Made by a program: the position numbers and the translations under genes
The notes under the pieces: generated by a model
The model's database searches: none
What the model was told of the DNA's origin: nothing
What the model saw: the letters and a program-made list of their open reading frames with translations, nothing else
In this document: piece after piece, positions 26,421 to 34,656 of the stretch
How positions within the stretch are numbered: position 1 is the stretch's first letter
How the letters are laid out: each line of letters opens with the position of its first letter
NCBI RefSeq assembly: GCF_010994095.1
Contig: NZ_WJYO01000003.1
Coordinates: 496,001 to 560,000, forward strand
Length of the DNA stretch: 64,000 nucleotides
Origin: Mumia xiangluensis
GTDB taxonomy: Bacteria; Actinomycetota; Actinomycetes; Propionibacteriales; Nocardioidaceae
Direction: 5' to 3'

Positions 26421-26425
26421 CGGCG

Positions 26426-28750
26426 ATGACCACCGTCCACACCGACGATCTGGACGCGTACGACGACATCGTGTGGGACGGGGTGCAGCACAGCTACCGC
26501 CCCTCTCCCGACTGGCGGGACCGGGTCTCCTCGACGCTCGCGATCGACACGGCTGCCGACGAGGACCTCGATCCCGTGACGTTCGAGGTCCTCCGCAACC
26601 GGCTGTGGACGCTGAACCTCGCCCACGGCGACACGCTCTCGCGGATGTCGGGCTCACCGATCTTCCAGGCGCTCGACTTCAACATGTCGATCCTCACCGA
26701 GGACGGCGAGATCGTGATGGGCGCGCCGTTCATCCAGTACCTCAACACCGGCTCGCCGCTGATGATCCGCTACCTGATGGAGCGACTGAGCGAGAACCCC
26801 GGCATCGAGGAGGGCGACATCTTCCTCGCCAGCGACCCGTGGATCGGCGCCTCGCACCAGATGGACGTCTGCATCGCGGCGCCGGTGTTCGTCGACGGCA
26901 AGCTGTTCGCGTGGGTGTCCAACGCCGCGCAGCAGTACGACCTGGGCGGCATCGTGCCTGGCGGATGGCCGCAGAACGCACCCGACATCTTCAGCGACCC
27001 GATCATCTTCCGACCGTTCAAGCTGGTCGAGCAGGGCGTGCTTCGGCCCGATCTCGAGGAGATGTTCCGACGGCAGTCACGCCTCCCGGACATGGTGGCC
27101 CTCGACCTGCGTGCCCAGCTCGCCGGGTGCCGGTTCGCGGCACAACGGCTGCAGGAGACGTGCGAGGAGTTCGGAGCCTCGACCGTCAAGGCGGCGATGC
27201 GGAGCATTCTCGACAACGCCCAGGCGGCGTTCGCGCGCAAGCTCGAGCGTGTCCCGGACTGCACGCTCAGCGACGTCCTCTACTTCGACGAGTTGATGCC
27301 CGGCGACCGGACGACGCACCGCGTGCAGTTCAACGTCACCAAGCGCGGGTCACGTCTGATCATCGACAACGTCGGCACCGACCCCCAGGTCGACGGGCCG
27401 ATCGGCTTCACGTACATGAACTTCGCCGGCATCGTGCTCGGCGTCGTCGGCCAGACCATGCTCCACGAGCACACGTTCTCGGTCGGAGGAGCGGAGCGGC
27501 AGATCGACTTCCGCCCGCGCCCCGGGACACTGAGCTGCGTCGACTACCCCGCCGCCGTCAGCGGCAGCGTGCTCAACGTCAGCAGCGCGTACATGCGGCT
27601 GCACAACGTGTTCTCCCGCCTGATGGCCTGCGACCCGCAGCTCAAGGAGGACCTGGTCGTCTCCGGCCCCGACGTCCCGCTGACCGTGATCGCGGGAGCC
27701 GACGAAGGCGGTCGTGTGTTCGGTACGGCGCTGACCGAGGCCTCCGGCTTCGGCGGCGGCGCGCGGTCGCACTCCGACGGGGTCGACACCAGCGGGGCCT
27801 CGTACATCCCGCTCATCCGGATGCCGAACATCGAGGCGAGCGAGCAGTTCTACCCGATGCTCGTGATGTATCGCAGAGCGGCACCCGACAGCGGCGGCGC
27901 CGGGCGGTGGCGCGGCGGCGTCGGCATGGAGGTGGCGATCACCCCGTACCACGCGGCCGCGATCGACATCGTCACCAACGCCGGCGGGCAGGGCGTCTCG
28001 ACCAACCAGGCCGTCGGGGTCTTCGGGGGTCTCCCGTCGCCGACGGCCCGGTACGAAGTGCTGGCCGGCACCGACATCCGTGACCGCTGGACCGACGGCG
28101 AGATGCCGCGGGACGTCGCCGAGCTGACGCGACGCGAGGCCCAAACGCTGCGCGGCAAGTCCAACGGGACCCCGCTGAACGCCGACGACGTACTGCTGCT
28201 CGTCGTGTGCGGCGGCGGTGGGTATGGCGACCCGCTCGACCGCGAGCCCGAGCGCATCGCGGACGACGTGGCGCAGGGACGGGTCTCGGTCGAGGCAGCC
28301 GCCGCGCTGTACGGCGTGGTGCTGGACGGCGACGCCGTGGATGCGGGGGCGACCGGCGTACGGCGTACGGAGGTCCGCGCCGAGCGGGCGACGTGGCGAC
28401 CTGCGGCCGAGGTCTTCGAGGGCACGGCCCCGTACGACGTCGCGTCGGCGACGGCCGAGCCGGCGGTCTCGGTCCACGAGTACGTCGTCGCCCGGGACGA
28501 CGGCGAGCGCCGTGTGCTCGCGTGCGCGACGTGCAACCACGTCCTGTCTGACTACCGCGACAACTACAAGCGTGGGTTGCTCGTCGACCAGACCGGCGTC
28601 GACGTCCTCCCCCGGGTCGACGATCCTCGCGCCTTCCTCGACGAGGACATGGTCCTGCGGCGCTACTGCTGCCCGGGCTGCCAGACGCTGATGACGATCG
28701 AGATCGCTCGCGCGAGCGAGCCGATGCTGACGGAGGTGGTGTTCCGATGA
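26426..28750 (+). CDS. HyuB-type subunit 2 fused to an acetone-carboxylase-gamma-like zinc domain
   Basis: 774 aa from ATG 26426 (GAAGG 10 bases upstream); a GTG at 26417 would add three residues. The HyuB core includes DPVTFEVLRNRLWTLNLAHGDTLSRMSG, GDIFLASDPWIGASHQMDVCIAAPVF and GGGGYGDPLDREPERIADDV. After about residue 660 a separate domain follows with CATC (Cys700, Cys703) and CCPGC (Cys749, Cys752), a likely zinc ribbon. Acetone and acetophenone carboxylases use a small separate zinc-containing gamma subunit; here an equivalent appears to be fused to HyuB. Only the fusion is seen; the gamma identity is inferred from the cysteine pattern and context. Confidence 0.83.
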   Translation: MTTVHTDDLDAYDDIVWDGVQHSYRPSPDWRDRVSSTLAIDTAADEDLDPVTFEVLRNRLWTLNLAHGDTLSRMSGSPIFQALDFNMSILTEDGEIVMGAPFIQYLNTGSPLMIRYLMERLSENPGIEEGDIFLASDPWIGASHQMDVCIAAPVFVDGKLFAWVSNAAQQYDLGGIVPGGWPQNAPDIFSDPIIFRPFKLVEQGVLRPDLEEMFRRQSRLPDMVALDLRAQLAGCRFAAQRLQETCEEFGASTVKAAMRSILDNAQAAFARKLERVPDCTLSDVLYFDELMPGDRTTHRVQFNVTKRGSRLIIDNVGTDPQVDGPIGFTYMNFAGIVLGVVGQTMLHEHTFSVGGAERQIDFRPRPGTLSCVDYPAAVSGSVLNVSSAYMRLHNVFSRLMACDPQLKEDLVVSGPDVPLTVIAGADEGGRVFGTALTEASGFGGGARSHSDGVDTSGASYIPLIRMPNIEASEQFYPMLVMYRRAAPDSGGAGRWRGGVGMEVAITPYHAAAIDIVTNAGGQGVSTNQAVGVFGGLPSPTARYEVLAGTDIRDRWTDGEMPRDVAELTRREAQTLRGKSNGTPLNADDVLLLVVCGGGGYGDPLDREPERIADDVAQGRVSVEAAAALYGVVLDGDAVDAGATGVRRTEVRAERATWRPAAEVFEGTAPYDVASATAEPAVSVHEYVVARDDGERRVLACATCNHVLSDYRDNYKRGLLVDQTGVDVLPRVDDPRAFLDEDMVLRRYCCPGCQTLMTIEIARASEPMLTEVVFR

Positions 28751-30861
28751 CCGGCCGCTACGTGATCGGTGTCGACATCGGTGGCACGTTCACCGACTGC
28801 GTGCTCCTCGACGACGAGGGCCGGATCGCGATCGGCAAGGCGCCGTCGACCCCGCCGGACTTCCACGAGGGGTTCCTCGCCGCGATCGAGGTCGCGGCGG
28901 CCCGGATCGGGATCGGTGCCGAGGTGCTGATCGGCCAAGCGCGCGCGATCGTGCACGGCTGCACGGTCGCGACGAACGCGCTGGTCGAGAAGCGGACGTC
29001 GCGGACGGCGCTCCTCACCACCGCCGGGCACGGCGACACGCTGTCCTTCATGCAGGCGGGGCACCGGCTCGCCGGGCTCGATGCCCGCCAGATCGCCCGT
29101 CTGGCGGGGCACACCAAGCCCGAGGCGCTGATCCCGAAGTCCCTCGTGGTCGAGGTCGACGAGCGCGTCGCCGCCGACGGGTCGGTGATCGTGGCGCTCG
29201 ACGAGGACCGCGTACGGGACCAGGTCAGGGCACTGGTGGCCGACGGGGTGGAGGCCTTCGCGGTCACCTTCTTGTGGTCGACCGCGAACGACCGGCACGA
29301 GCGGCTCCTCGGTCGCATCATCAGCGAGGAGGCGCCTGACGCGTTCCTGTCGCTCAGCTGCGAGGTCAGTCCGCGTCCGGGTGAGTACCAGCGCAGCGTC
29401 GCGACCGCGATCAACGCCATGATCGGCCCGGTCACCAGCACCTACCTGCAGCAGCTCACCGCGCGGCTGCAGGCGTTGGGCTACACGGGCGAGCTCGCCG
29501 TGATGAGCTGCACCGGCGGCCTGATCGACGCCGCGCGCGCGAGCCGCCTCCCGCTGCTCACCATCGGCTCCGGACCGGTGGCCGGGCTGATCGGCGCCGG
29601 CAAGCTGGCGCAGGCGATGGGCGGTGGGACCGCCGCGGACGACGGCAACGTGCTCACGGGCGACATGGGCGGGACGACGTTCGACGTCGGCGTCATCCGT
29701 CGCGGGCAGCCCGTCACGCGGAGCGAGACCCGCTATGGACAGTACGAGTACTTCGTCCCCACGCTCGACGTCCGCTCGGTCGGCTCGGGTGGCGGCAGCA
29801 TCGTCGCGTACGACGAGGAGACCGCGAGCCTTCGCGTCGGTCCGCAGAGCGCGGGCGCCGTCCCCGGCCCGGCGGCGTACCTGCGCGGCGGCGAGAAGGC
29901 CACCGTCACCGATGCCGACCTCGTGCTCGGCTACCTCAACCCGGAGTACTTCCTCGGTGGTGACATCGCCCTCGGCACCCAGGCCGCCCGCGACGCACTG
30001 GAGCGCGCCGGCAGCCCGCTCGGATTCACCGCCGAGCAGACGGCCGCCGCGGCCGCCCGGATCGTCGACGACCAGATGGCCGACGCGATCCGGCTCTCGA
30101 GCATCCAGCAGGGGTACGATCCGCGCTCGTGCGTGATGTACGCGTACGGCGGCGCGGGCGCCGTGCACTGCCCGCAGGTCGCGCGCAGTCTCGGGATCCG
30201 GACCCTCGTCATCCCGCTCGGCGACCTCGCGGCGGGCTGGTCGGCCTTCGGCGTCGCGTCGTCCGACGCAATGCTGGTGCAGGACATGCCGCTGGTCCTC
30301 GCATCGCCCTTCGATCCGGACGCGCTCAACAACGCGTGGAAACAGCTCGAGGAGGAGGTTCGCGCAGCGATGCCGGAGGGGATGCGCGACGCGAACCCGG
30401 TCCTCGAACGCTCCGCCGAGATGCGTTTCACGATGCAGGTCAACCAGATCCGCATCCCGGCGCCCGACGGCGTCTACGGCCCCGACGAGGTCACGCAGCT
30501 GGTGGCGGCGTTCGAGGAGGAGTACGAGCGCCTGTACGGGCAGGGCAGCGGCTACCCCGTGGCGGGGTTCATGGTCACGTCGCTGCGGGTCAGCGCCCGG
30601 GCACAGATGGCGGCCGCGGAGCTGACCGCGCGCGGTGACGGCGTACCGCACGACGTCGCACCCGCCGGCGAGCGCGACGTGATCTGGTACGAGCTCGGAC
30701 CGGACCCGGTGCGTACGCCGGTGTACCGCGGCTCGGAGTTCACCTCCGGCTCCCGCGTCGTCGGGCCTGCGATCGTCGAGTTCGTCGACACCACGCTCGT
30801 CCTGCGGCAGGGACAGCGTGCGATCGTCGACACCTACGACAGCATCGTGATCGAGACCTGA
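28747..30861 (+). CDS. HyuA-type ATPase subunit 2 (hydantoinase/oxoprolinase)
   Basis: 704 aa. GVDIGGTFTDCVLLDD at the start, HGCTVATNALVEKRTSRTALLTTAG, GDMGGTTFDVGVIRRG and GSGGGSIVAYDEETASLRVGPQSAGAVPGPAAY are the HyuA ATPase motifs. Distinct from HyuA1 in its insert AMGGGTAADDGNVLTG and in its C-terminus. Overlaps the HyuB2-gamma gene by 4 bases. Two HyuA plus two HyuB subunits with a gamma-like domain match the complexity of acetophenone carboxylase more than that of simple hydantoinase. Last gene of the operon; followed by terminator-like hairpins. Confidence 0.88.
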   Translation: MTGRYVIGVDIGGTFTDCVLLDDEGRIAIGKAPSTPPDFHEGFLAAIEVAAARIGIGAEVLIGQARAIVHGCTVATNALVEKRTSRTALLTTAGHGDTLSFMQAGHRLAGLDARQIARLAGHTKPEALIPKSLVVEVDERVAADGSVIVALDEDRVRDQVRALVADGVEAFAVTFLWSTANDRHERLLGRIISEEAPDAFLSLSCEVSPRPGEYQRSVATAINAMIGPVTSTYLQQLTARLQALGYTGELAVMSCTGGLIDAARASRLPLLTIGSGPVAGLIGAGKLAQAMGGGTAADDGNVLTGDMGGTTFDVGVIRRGQPVTRSETRYGQYEYFVPTLDVRSVGSGGGSIVAYDEETASLRVGPQSAGAVPGPAAYLRGGEKATVTDADLVLGYLNPEYFLGGDIALGTQAARDALERAGSPLGFTAEQTAAAAARIVDDQMADAIRLSSIQQGYDPRSCVMYAYGGAGAVHCPQVARSLGIRTLVIPLGDLAAGWSAFGVASSDAMLVQDMPLVLASPFDPDALNNAWKQLEEEVRAAMPEGMRDANPVLERSAEMRFTMQVNQIRIPAPDGVYGPDEVTQLVAAFEEEYERLYGQGSGYPVAGFMVTSLRVSARAQMAAAELTARGDGVPHDVAPAGERDVIWYELGPDPVRTPVYRGSEFTSGSRVVGPAIVEFVDTTLVLRQGQRAIVDTYDSIVIET

Positions 30862-30897
30862 GCCTCCTCCGCCGCCTCCGCGCCGCGGCGCCGCGCT

Positions 30898-30927
30898 CCC
30901 ACCTCCCCCGTCTCCCCCGCCTCCCCC
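30898..30927 (-). other. G-quadruplex-capable G-tracts
   Basis: On the minus strand four G-runs (three runs of five and one of three) are separated by 4-base loops; on the plus strand they appear as CCCCC runs at 30905-30909, 30914-30918 and 30923-30927 plus CCC at 30898-30900. Located between convergent transcription units, 37 bp after the HyuA2 stop. Structure formation is inferred from spacing only. Confidence 0.5.
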
Positions 30928-30951
30928 GTTTGCGGTGCTACCACCTGAAAT

Positions 30952-30989
30952 GCCGGGACCCCACCGCGAATTTGCGGTGGGGTCCCGGC
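30952..30989. terminator. Strong intergenic hairpin between convergent operons
   Basis: Perfect 16-bp stem, 30952-30967 pairing with 30974-30989, around a 6-base GAATTT loop. It lies between the end of the carboxylase-like operon (30861) and the end of the minus-strand FadD operon (31124). No long U-tract follows on either side. It may act in both directions as an intrinsic-like or road-block terminator. Confidence 0.65.
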
Positions 30990-31015
30990 GTTTGCGGTGC
31001 TAGCACCGCAAACGC
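30988..31015. repeat. Perfect 28-bp palindrome
   Basis: A perfect 14-bp inverted repeat meeting at CTAG with no loop, directly abutting the 16-bp hairpin. Its left arm sequence TTTGCGGTGCTA also occurs separately at 30930-30941. Could be a second terminator stem or a protein-binding site. Confidence 0.6.
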
Positions 31016-31121
31016 GTGGGCCGAGGGACGGCGAGGCAAACGCGTGGGCCGAGGGACGGCGAGGCAAACGCGCGGGCCGAGGGACGGCGAGGCAAACGCG
31101 TGGGCGGAGGGACGGCGAGGC
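31010..31121. repeat. Tandem repeat, four 28-bp units
   Basis: Units at 31010-31037, 31038-31065, 31066-31093 and 31094-31121. Units 1 and 2 are identical; unit 3 has one change (T to C) and unit 4 has one change (C to G). The core reads GGGCCGAGGGACGGCGAGGC. The array ends 2 bp before the stop codon of the minus-strand FadD gene. The 28-bp period is not a multiple of 3 and there are no spacers, so it is neither coding nor CRISPR. Confidence 0.85.
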
Positions 31122-31123
31122 GC

Positions 31124-32683
31124 TCAGGGAGCGGAGTACGCCGCGCGGAGCTCGCGCTTCAAGATCTTCGCCGCCGCCGACATCGGGAGGGGGTCCGTAC
31201 GGAGCTCGACCGACTTCGGTGCCTTGTACGCCGCGATCTTCGCGCGGACGTGGTCGATCAGCTCCTGCTCGGTCACCTCCTCACCAGGCCGCACCATGAC
31301 GACCGCGTGCACCGCCTCGCCCCACGTCGAGGACGGGACGCCGATGACCGCGACCTGCGCGACCGCCGGGTGGGTGGAGAGGGCGTTCTCGACCTCGATC
31401 GAGTACACGTTCTCGCCGCCGGTGACGATCATGTCCTTCAGTCGGTCGGTGACGTACAGGTAGCCCTCGTCGTCGAGGCGACCCATGTCGCCCGTGTAGT
31501 ACCAGCCGTCGCGCAGCACCTGCGCGGTCTCCTCGGGCAGGTTCCAGTAGCCCGTCATGGCGGCACCCGACTGGACCACGATCTCCCCGACCTCGCCCGT
31601 CGGCGTCACCTGCCCGGAGACCGGGTCGCAGATCCGGAGGCGTACGCCCGGCAGCGCACGCCCCGCTGACCGCGTGCGTCCGCCACCGGCACGGTGGTCG
31701 GCGGGCGTGAGCGCCGTGAGGACGGCAGCCATCTCGGTCATCCCGTAGATCTGGAAGAGCTCGCTGTGCGGGAACGCCTCCCCGAGGCGACGCATCAGGT
31801 CGTCCGGCATCGGCGAGCCGCCGTACGCGATGGCACGCACCGACGCCACCTTCTCGGGCGTGAAGTCAGGGTGCGCCATCACCATCGCGAGCATCATCGA
31901 GACGACTCCGAGCCGCGTGACCTTGTGCTTCTCGATCGCGGCGAGGGCCGTGCCCGGGTCGAAGCGCGGCAGGATCACGACGCGGCTCCCGGCAGCGGGC
32001 ATCCCCATCAGCCCGAGGCAGCCGGCGACGTGGAACATCGGGGTGTTCATGAGGAAGACGTCGTCGACGCCGAAGTAGCGGTACGCGAAGTCCATGCGAT
32101 AGACCGTGAGCGCCTCTGCACGGTGGGTCAGCTGCACGCCCTTGGGCTTGCCGGACGTGCCGCCGGTGTACATCAGCACGGCGATCGCGTCCTCATCCGG
32201 CTCGGCGTGGTCCGCAGGAGCGTGTGCCGCCAGCAGGTCCTCGTACCGCAGATCATGGGCGCCGTCGCCGTCGTCCATGAGCACGACCGTACGAAGGGCC
32301 GTGGTGTCGCGGAGCTTCTCGACGACCGGTGCGTACGTGCTGTCGACGAAGATCGTCTCGACCTGCGAGTCGTTGAGGATGTAGTCCAGCTCCGGCACGG
32401 CCAGGCGCGCGTTCAGCGGGTTGATGACCCCCGCCCCGAAGAGCGCAGCGTGCCACAGCTCGAGGTAGCGGTGGCTGTTGTCGGCGATCACCGCGAACCG
32501 GTCCTGCGGCCCGAGGCCGAGCCCTTCCGCGAGCGCCCGCTTCAGCCGCAGCACGCGGTCGAGATGCTGCGCGAAGGTCGCCTCGTACGAGGTGCCGTCG
32601 TCGTACTCGGCGATCACCGCCAGGTTGTCCGGAACCCGCTCGACCGTCGGCACGAGCAGACGCGGGAACACCAGCTCCTTCAT
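31124..32683 (-). CDS. Acyl-CoA synthetase (FadD/AMP-dependent ligase)
   Basis: 519 aa from ATG 32683. AMP-binding loop YTGGTSGKPKGVQLTH, IYGMTEMAAVLTAL (A5), YTGDMGRLDDEGYLYVTDR (A7/A8), GGENVYSIEVE hinge, and C-terminal Lys in PMSAAAKILKREL. Activates a carboxylic acid as CoA ester through an acyl-adenylate. Last gene of the long minus-strand operon that starts at 40965; its stop is 2 bp from a tandem repeat array. The acid is unknown; the single-domain length suits short to medium or cyclic acids. Confidence 0.87.
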   Translation of the reverse strand: MKELVFPRLLVPTVERVPDNLAVIAEYDDGTSYEATFAQHLDRVLRLKRALAEGLGLGPQDRFAVIADNSHRYLELWHAALFGAGVINPLNARLAVPELDYILNDSQVETIFVDSTYAPVVEKLRDTTALRTVVLMDDGDGAHDLRYEDLLAAHAPADHAEPDEDAIAVLMYTGGTSGKPKGVQLTHRAEALTVYRMDFAYRYFGVDDVFLMNTPMFHVAGCLGLMGMPAAGSRVVILPRFDPGTALAAIEKHKVTRLGVVSMMLAMVMAHPDFTPEKVASVRAIAYGGSPMPDDLMRRLGEAFPHSELFQIYGMTEMAAVLTALTPADHRAGGGRTRSAGRALPGVRLRICDPVSGQVTPTGEVGEIVVQSGAAMTGYWNLPEETAQVLRDGWYYTGDMGRLDDEGYLYVTDRLKDMIVTGGENVYSIEVENALSTHPAVAQVAVIGVPSSTWGEAVHAVVMVRPGEEVTEQELIDHVRAKIAAYKAPKSVELRTDPLPMSAAAKILKRELRAAYSAP

Positions 32684-32735
32684 CGCGGACAAACCACCAT
32701 CTGAACCACTCCCTCTCTCTCCTCCGTAGAGGCTG

Positions 32736-33509
32736 TCATGACTGCCACCGAGGCGGACGCCGTTCGGCGAACGCGCGCGGACCTTCCTGCGAGTCCGGGT
32801 GGTCCCAGTGCGCCTGGACGGCCTCCCACCCGCGCTCCATCGCCGGCCGCACGACCTGCGCCTCGAACGCACGGAGCGCGCGGCGCGTGGCGGCGACGGC
32901 AGCCGGCGAACCGCTGACGACCAGCTCGGCCAGCGCGTACGCCCGTGCGTCCAGCGCGTCGGACGGGACGACCTCGGTCACCAGGTCGACTGCCATCGCC
33001 TCCGCCGCGGTCAGCCGCTCGCCCTTGCCCAGCAGCGCCAGCCGCATCAGGCGCGGCAGGGGGACGCGCAGCGCGAGCGACACCGGCTCCAGCGCGCTCA
33101 CCTGCCCCACACTCACGTGCGGGTCGACGAACGAGGCGGCCTCGCTGGCGATCGCGATGTCGGCGTCGGCCACGAAGTGCAGGCCTCCCCCCGCGCAGAC
33201 ACCGTTGACCGCGACGATGACCGGCACCTCGAGGTGCGGGCCCGGGAGGAACGAGAGCTCGGCCTCGACGCCCTCACCACGTGGTCTGCGCTCCGCGGCG
33301 AGGTCGGAGACCTCCGCGCCCGCGCAGAACCCGCGCCCCGCACCGGTCAGCACCACCGCCCGGATCGAACGATCGGCCGCAGCCCTCTGCCACAGCTCGG
33401 TCAGCTCCTGGGTCATGGCCCAGTCGAACGCGTTGAGCTGGTCGGGGCGGTTGAGGCGTACGCCAAGGACCTCGCCACGCCTCTCGACCTCGATCGTCTC
33501 GTACGACAC
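32736..33509 (-). CDS. Crotonase-fold (enoyl-CoA hydratase/isomerase) protein, atypical active site
   Basis: 257 aa from GTG 33509, chosen for GAGAGG about 8 bases upstream; GTG 33560 would add 17 residues and overlap the preceding gene. Oxyanion segments GAGRGFCAGAEVS and NGVCAGGGLHFVADADIA are present. The two Glu of classical hydratase (GGGxE and PE positions) are both His here (GGGLH and DPH). The DPHVSVGQVSALEP segment marks a distinct actinobacterial/proteobacterial subfamily. It could be an isomerase, retro-aldolase or ring hydrolase instead of a hydratase. Confidence 0.82.
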   Translation of the reverse strand: MSYETIEVERRGEVLGVRLNRPDQLNAFDWAMTQELTELWQRAAADRSIRAVVLTGAGRGFCAGAEVSDLAAERRPRGEGVEAELSFLPGPHLEVPVIVAVNGVCAGGGLHFVADADIAIASEAASFVDPHVSVGQVSALEPVSLALRVPLPRLMRLALLGKGERLTAAEAMAVDLVTEVVPSDALDARAYALAELVVSGSPAAVAATRRALRAFEAQVVRPAMERGWEAVQAHWDHPDSQEGPRAFAERRPPRWQS

Positions 33510-33549
33510 TCGTCGTTCCTCTCGTGCGGGCTCCTCGCGGACGGGCAGG

Positions 33550-34656
33550 TCAGCGGTCACGGGGCAGTCCGAGCACGCGCTCGCCGATGATGTTGCGCTG
33601 CACCTCGGAGGTGCCGCCGTAGATCGTCGCGCCGAGCGACTCGACGCGGTCCTCCATCAGCTGGGCGTCGAGCAGGCCGTCCACGCCGGTGGACTCCATC
33701 GCGAAGCGCGTCGCCCGCTGGGCGGCCTCGGAGCCGAGCAGCTTCAGGATGAAGAACTCGTCGGGGTCCCGGCCCGACAACCGTCCGAAGACCGTCCGCA
33801 GTCCGGTGAACCGCACGGCCTCCGCGTCGGCGAGGATGCGGCCCAGCTCGGTCAGCGCATCGTCGCCGAGGTCGGGACGACGCAGCGCCGGCTCGACCGC
33901 CTGGGCGATCTCGACCCAGTTGTTCACCCAGATCATGTCGCGCTCGTGCTCGAGACTCTCCGACGCGACGCGCCACCCGCCGTTCAGCGGGCCGAGCAGG
34001 TTGTCGGCGGGGATGCGCACGTCGTCGAGGAAGACCTCGCAGAACGCGTCGACGGACTGCGCGGCACGCGGGATCGGGCGTACGTCCACGCCGGGACTGC
34101 GGAGGTCGAGGATCAGGCACGAGATCCCCGCATGCGGTCGAGCCGCGTCGGGATCGGTGCGGACGTACAACGTCGCCCAGCGCGACTCGCGTGCCTGCGT
34201 GGTCCAGATCTTCGACCCGTTGACCACGAAGACGTCCCCCTCGCGCCGCGCCTGCGTCCGCAACGACGCAAGGTCGGAGCCGGAACCCGGCTCGGACATG
34301 CCCAGCGCCCACCACTCGTCGCCCCGCAGCACCGGCCGCAGGAGACGGTCCTGCTGCGCCGGCGTGCCGAAGCGCCGCAGGCCGGGTGCCACGACGCCGA
34401 CCCCCTGGACGTTGTGGATCTTGGGGACCCTGCGTCGTGCGCCTTCGACCCGTACGGCGAGCGCGTCGCCGGACGACAGACCCTGGCCTCCGAGGCCAGG
34501 CTCCCAGTCGGGCACCAGCCAGCCTGCCTCGAACGAGGCGACCTGGAACTCCGTACGGAGGTGGTCGTCGTGGCGGTAGTGGTCGACCCGCGCGGCGTAG
34601 TCCTCGGGAAGTGCCTCTCCGAGGAACCGGTCGTACGCGGCCAGCACGTCGCTCAT
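33550..34656 (-). CDS. Acyl-CoA dehydrogenase, alpha-type subunit of pair 2
   Basis: 368 aa from ATG 34656 with AGGGAGG upstream. Landmarks: GMSEPGSGSDLASLRTQARREGDVFVVNGSKIWTTQA, SLEHERDMIWVNNW (HER Glu on helix G) and ATIYGGTSEVQRNIIGERVLGLPRDR. Gly replaces the EGT Glu. The IYGGTSEVQRN ending is usual for FadE subunits of heteromeric steroid-type dehydrogenases. It overlaps its partner (34653-35735) by 4 bases, which supports complex formation. Confidence 0.87.
   Translation of the reverse strand: MSDVLAAYDRFLGEALPEDYAARVDHYRHDDHLRTEFQVASFEAGWLVPDWEPGLGGQGLSSGDALAVRVEGARRRVPKIHNVQGVGVVAPGLRRFGTPAQQDRLLRPVLRGDEWWALGMSEPGSGSDLASLRTQARREGDVFVVNGSKIWTTQARESRWATLYVRTDPDAARPHAGISCLILDLRSPGVDVRPIPRAAQSVDAFCEVFLDDVRIPADNLLGPLNGGWRVASESLEHERDMIWVNNWVEIAQAVEPALRRPDLGDDALTELGRILADAEAVRFTGLRTVFGRLSGRDPDEFFILKLLGSEAAQRATRFAMESTGVDGLLDAQLMEDRVESLGATIYGGTSEVQRNIIGERVLGLPRDR

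Noticed and set aside
24689-26425. A long in-frame upstream extension of the HyuB2-gamma gene across the HyuB1 gene.
   Set aside because: The extension is an out-of-frame reading of HyuB1 with biased composition; real homology begins at the ATG at 26426.
31010-31121. Possible CRISPR array.
   Set aside because: The 28-bp units are directly contiguous with no spacers and no cas genes are near.
30930-31669. Several plus-strand frames running through the 28-bp tandem repeats into the FadD gene.
   Set aside because: They read the repeat in successive frames and then the antisense of FadD; no ribosome site or conserved protein.
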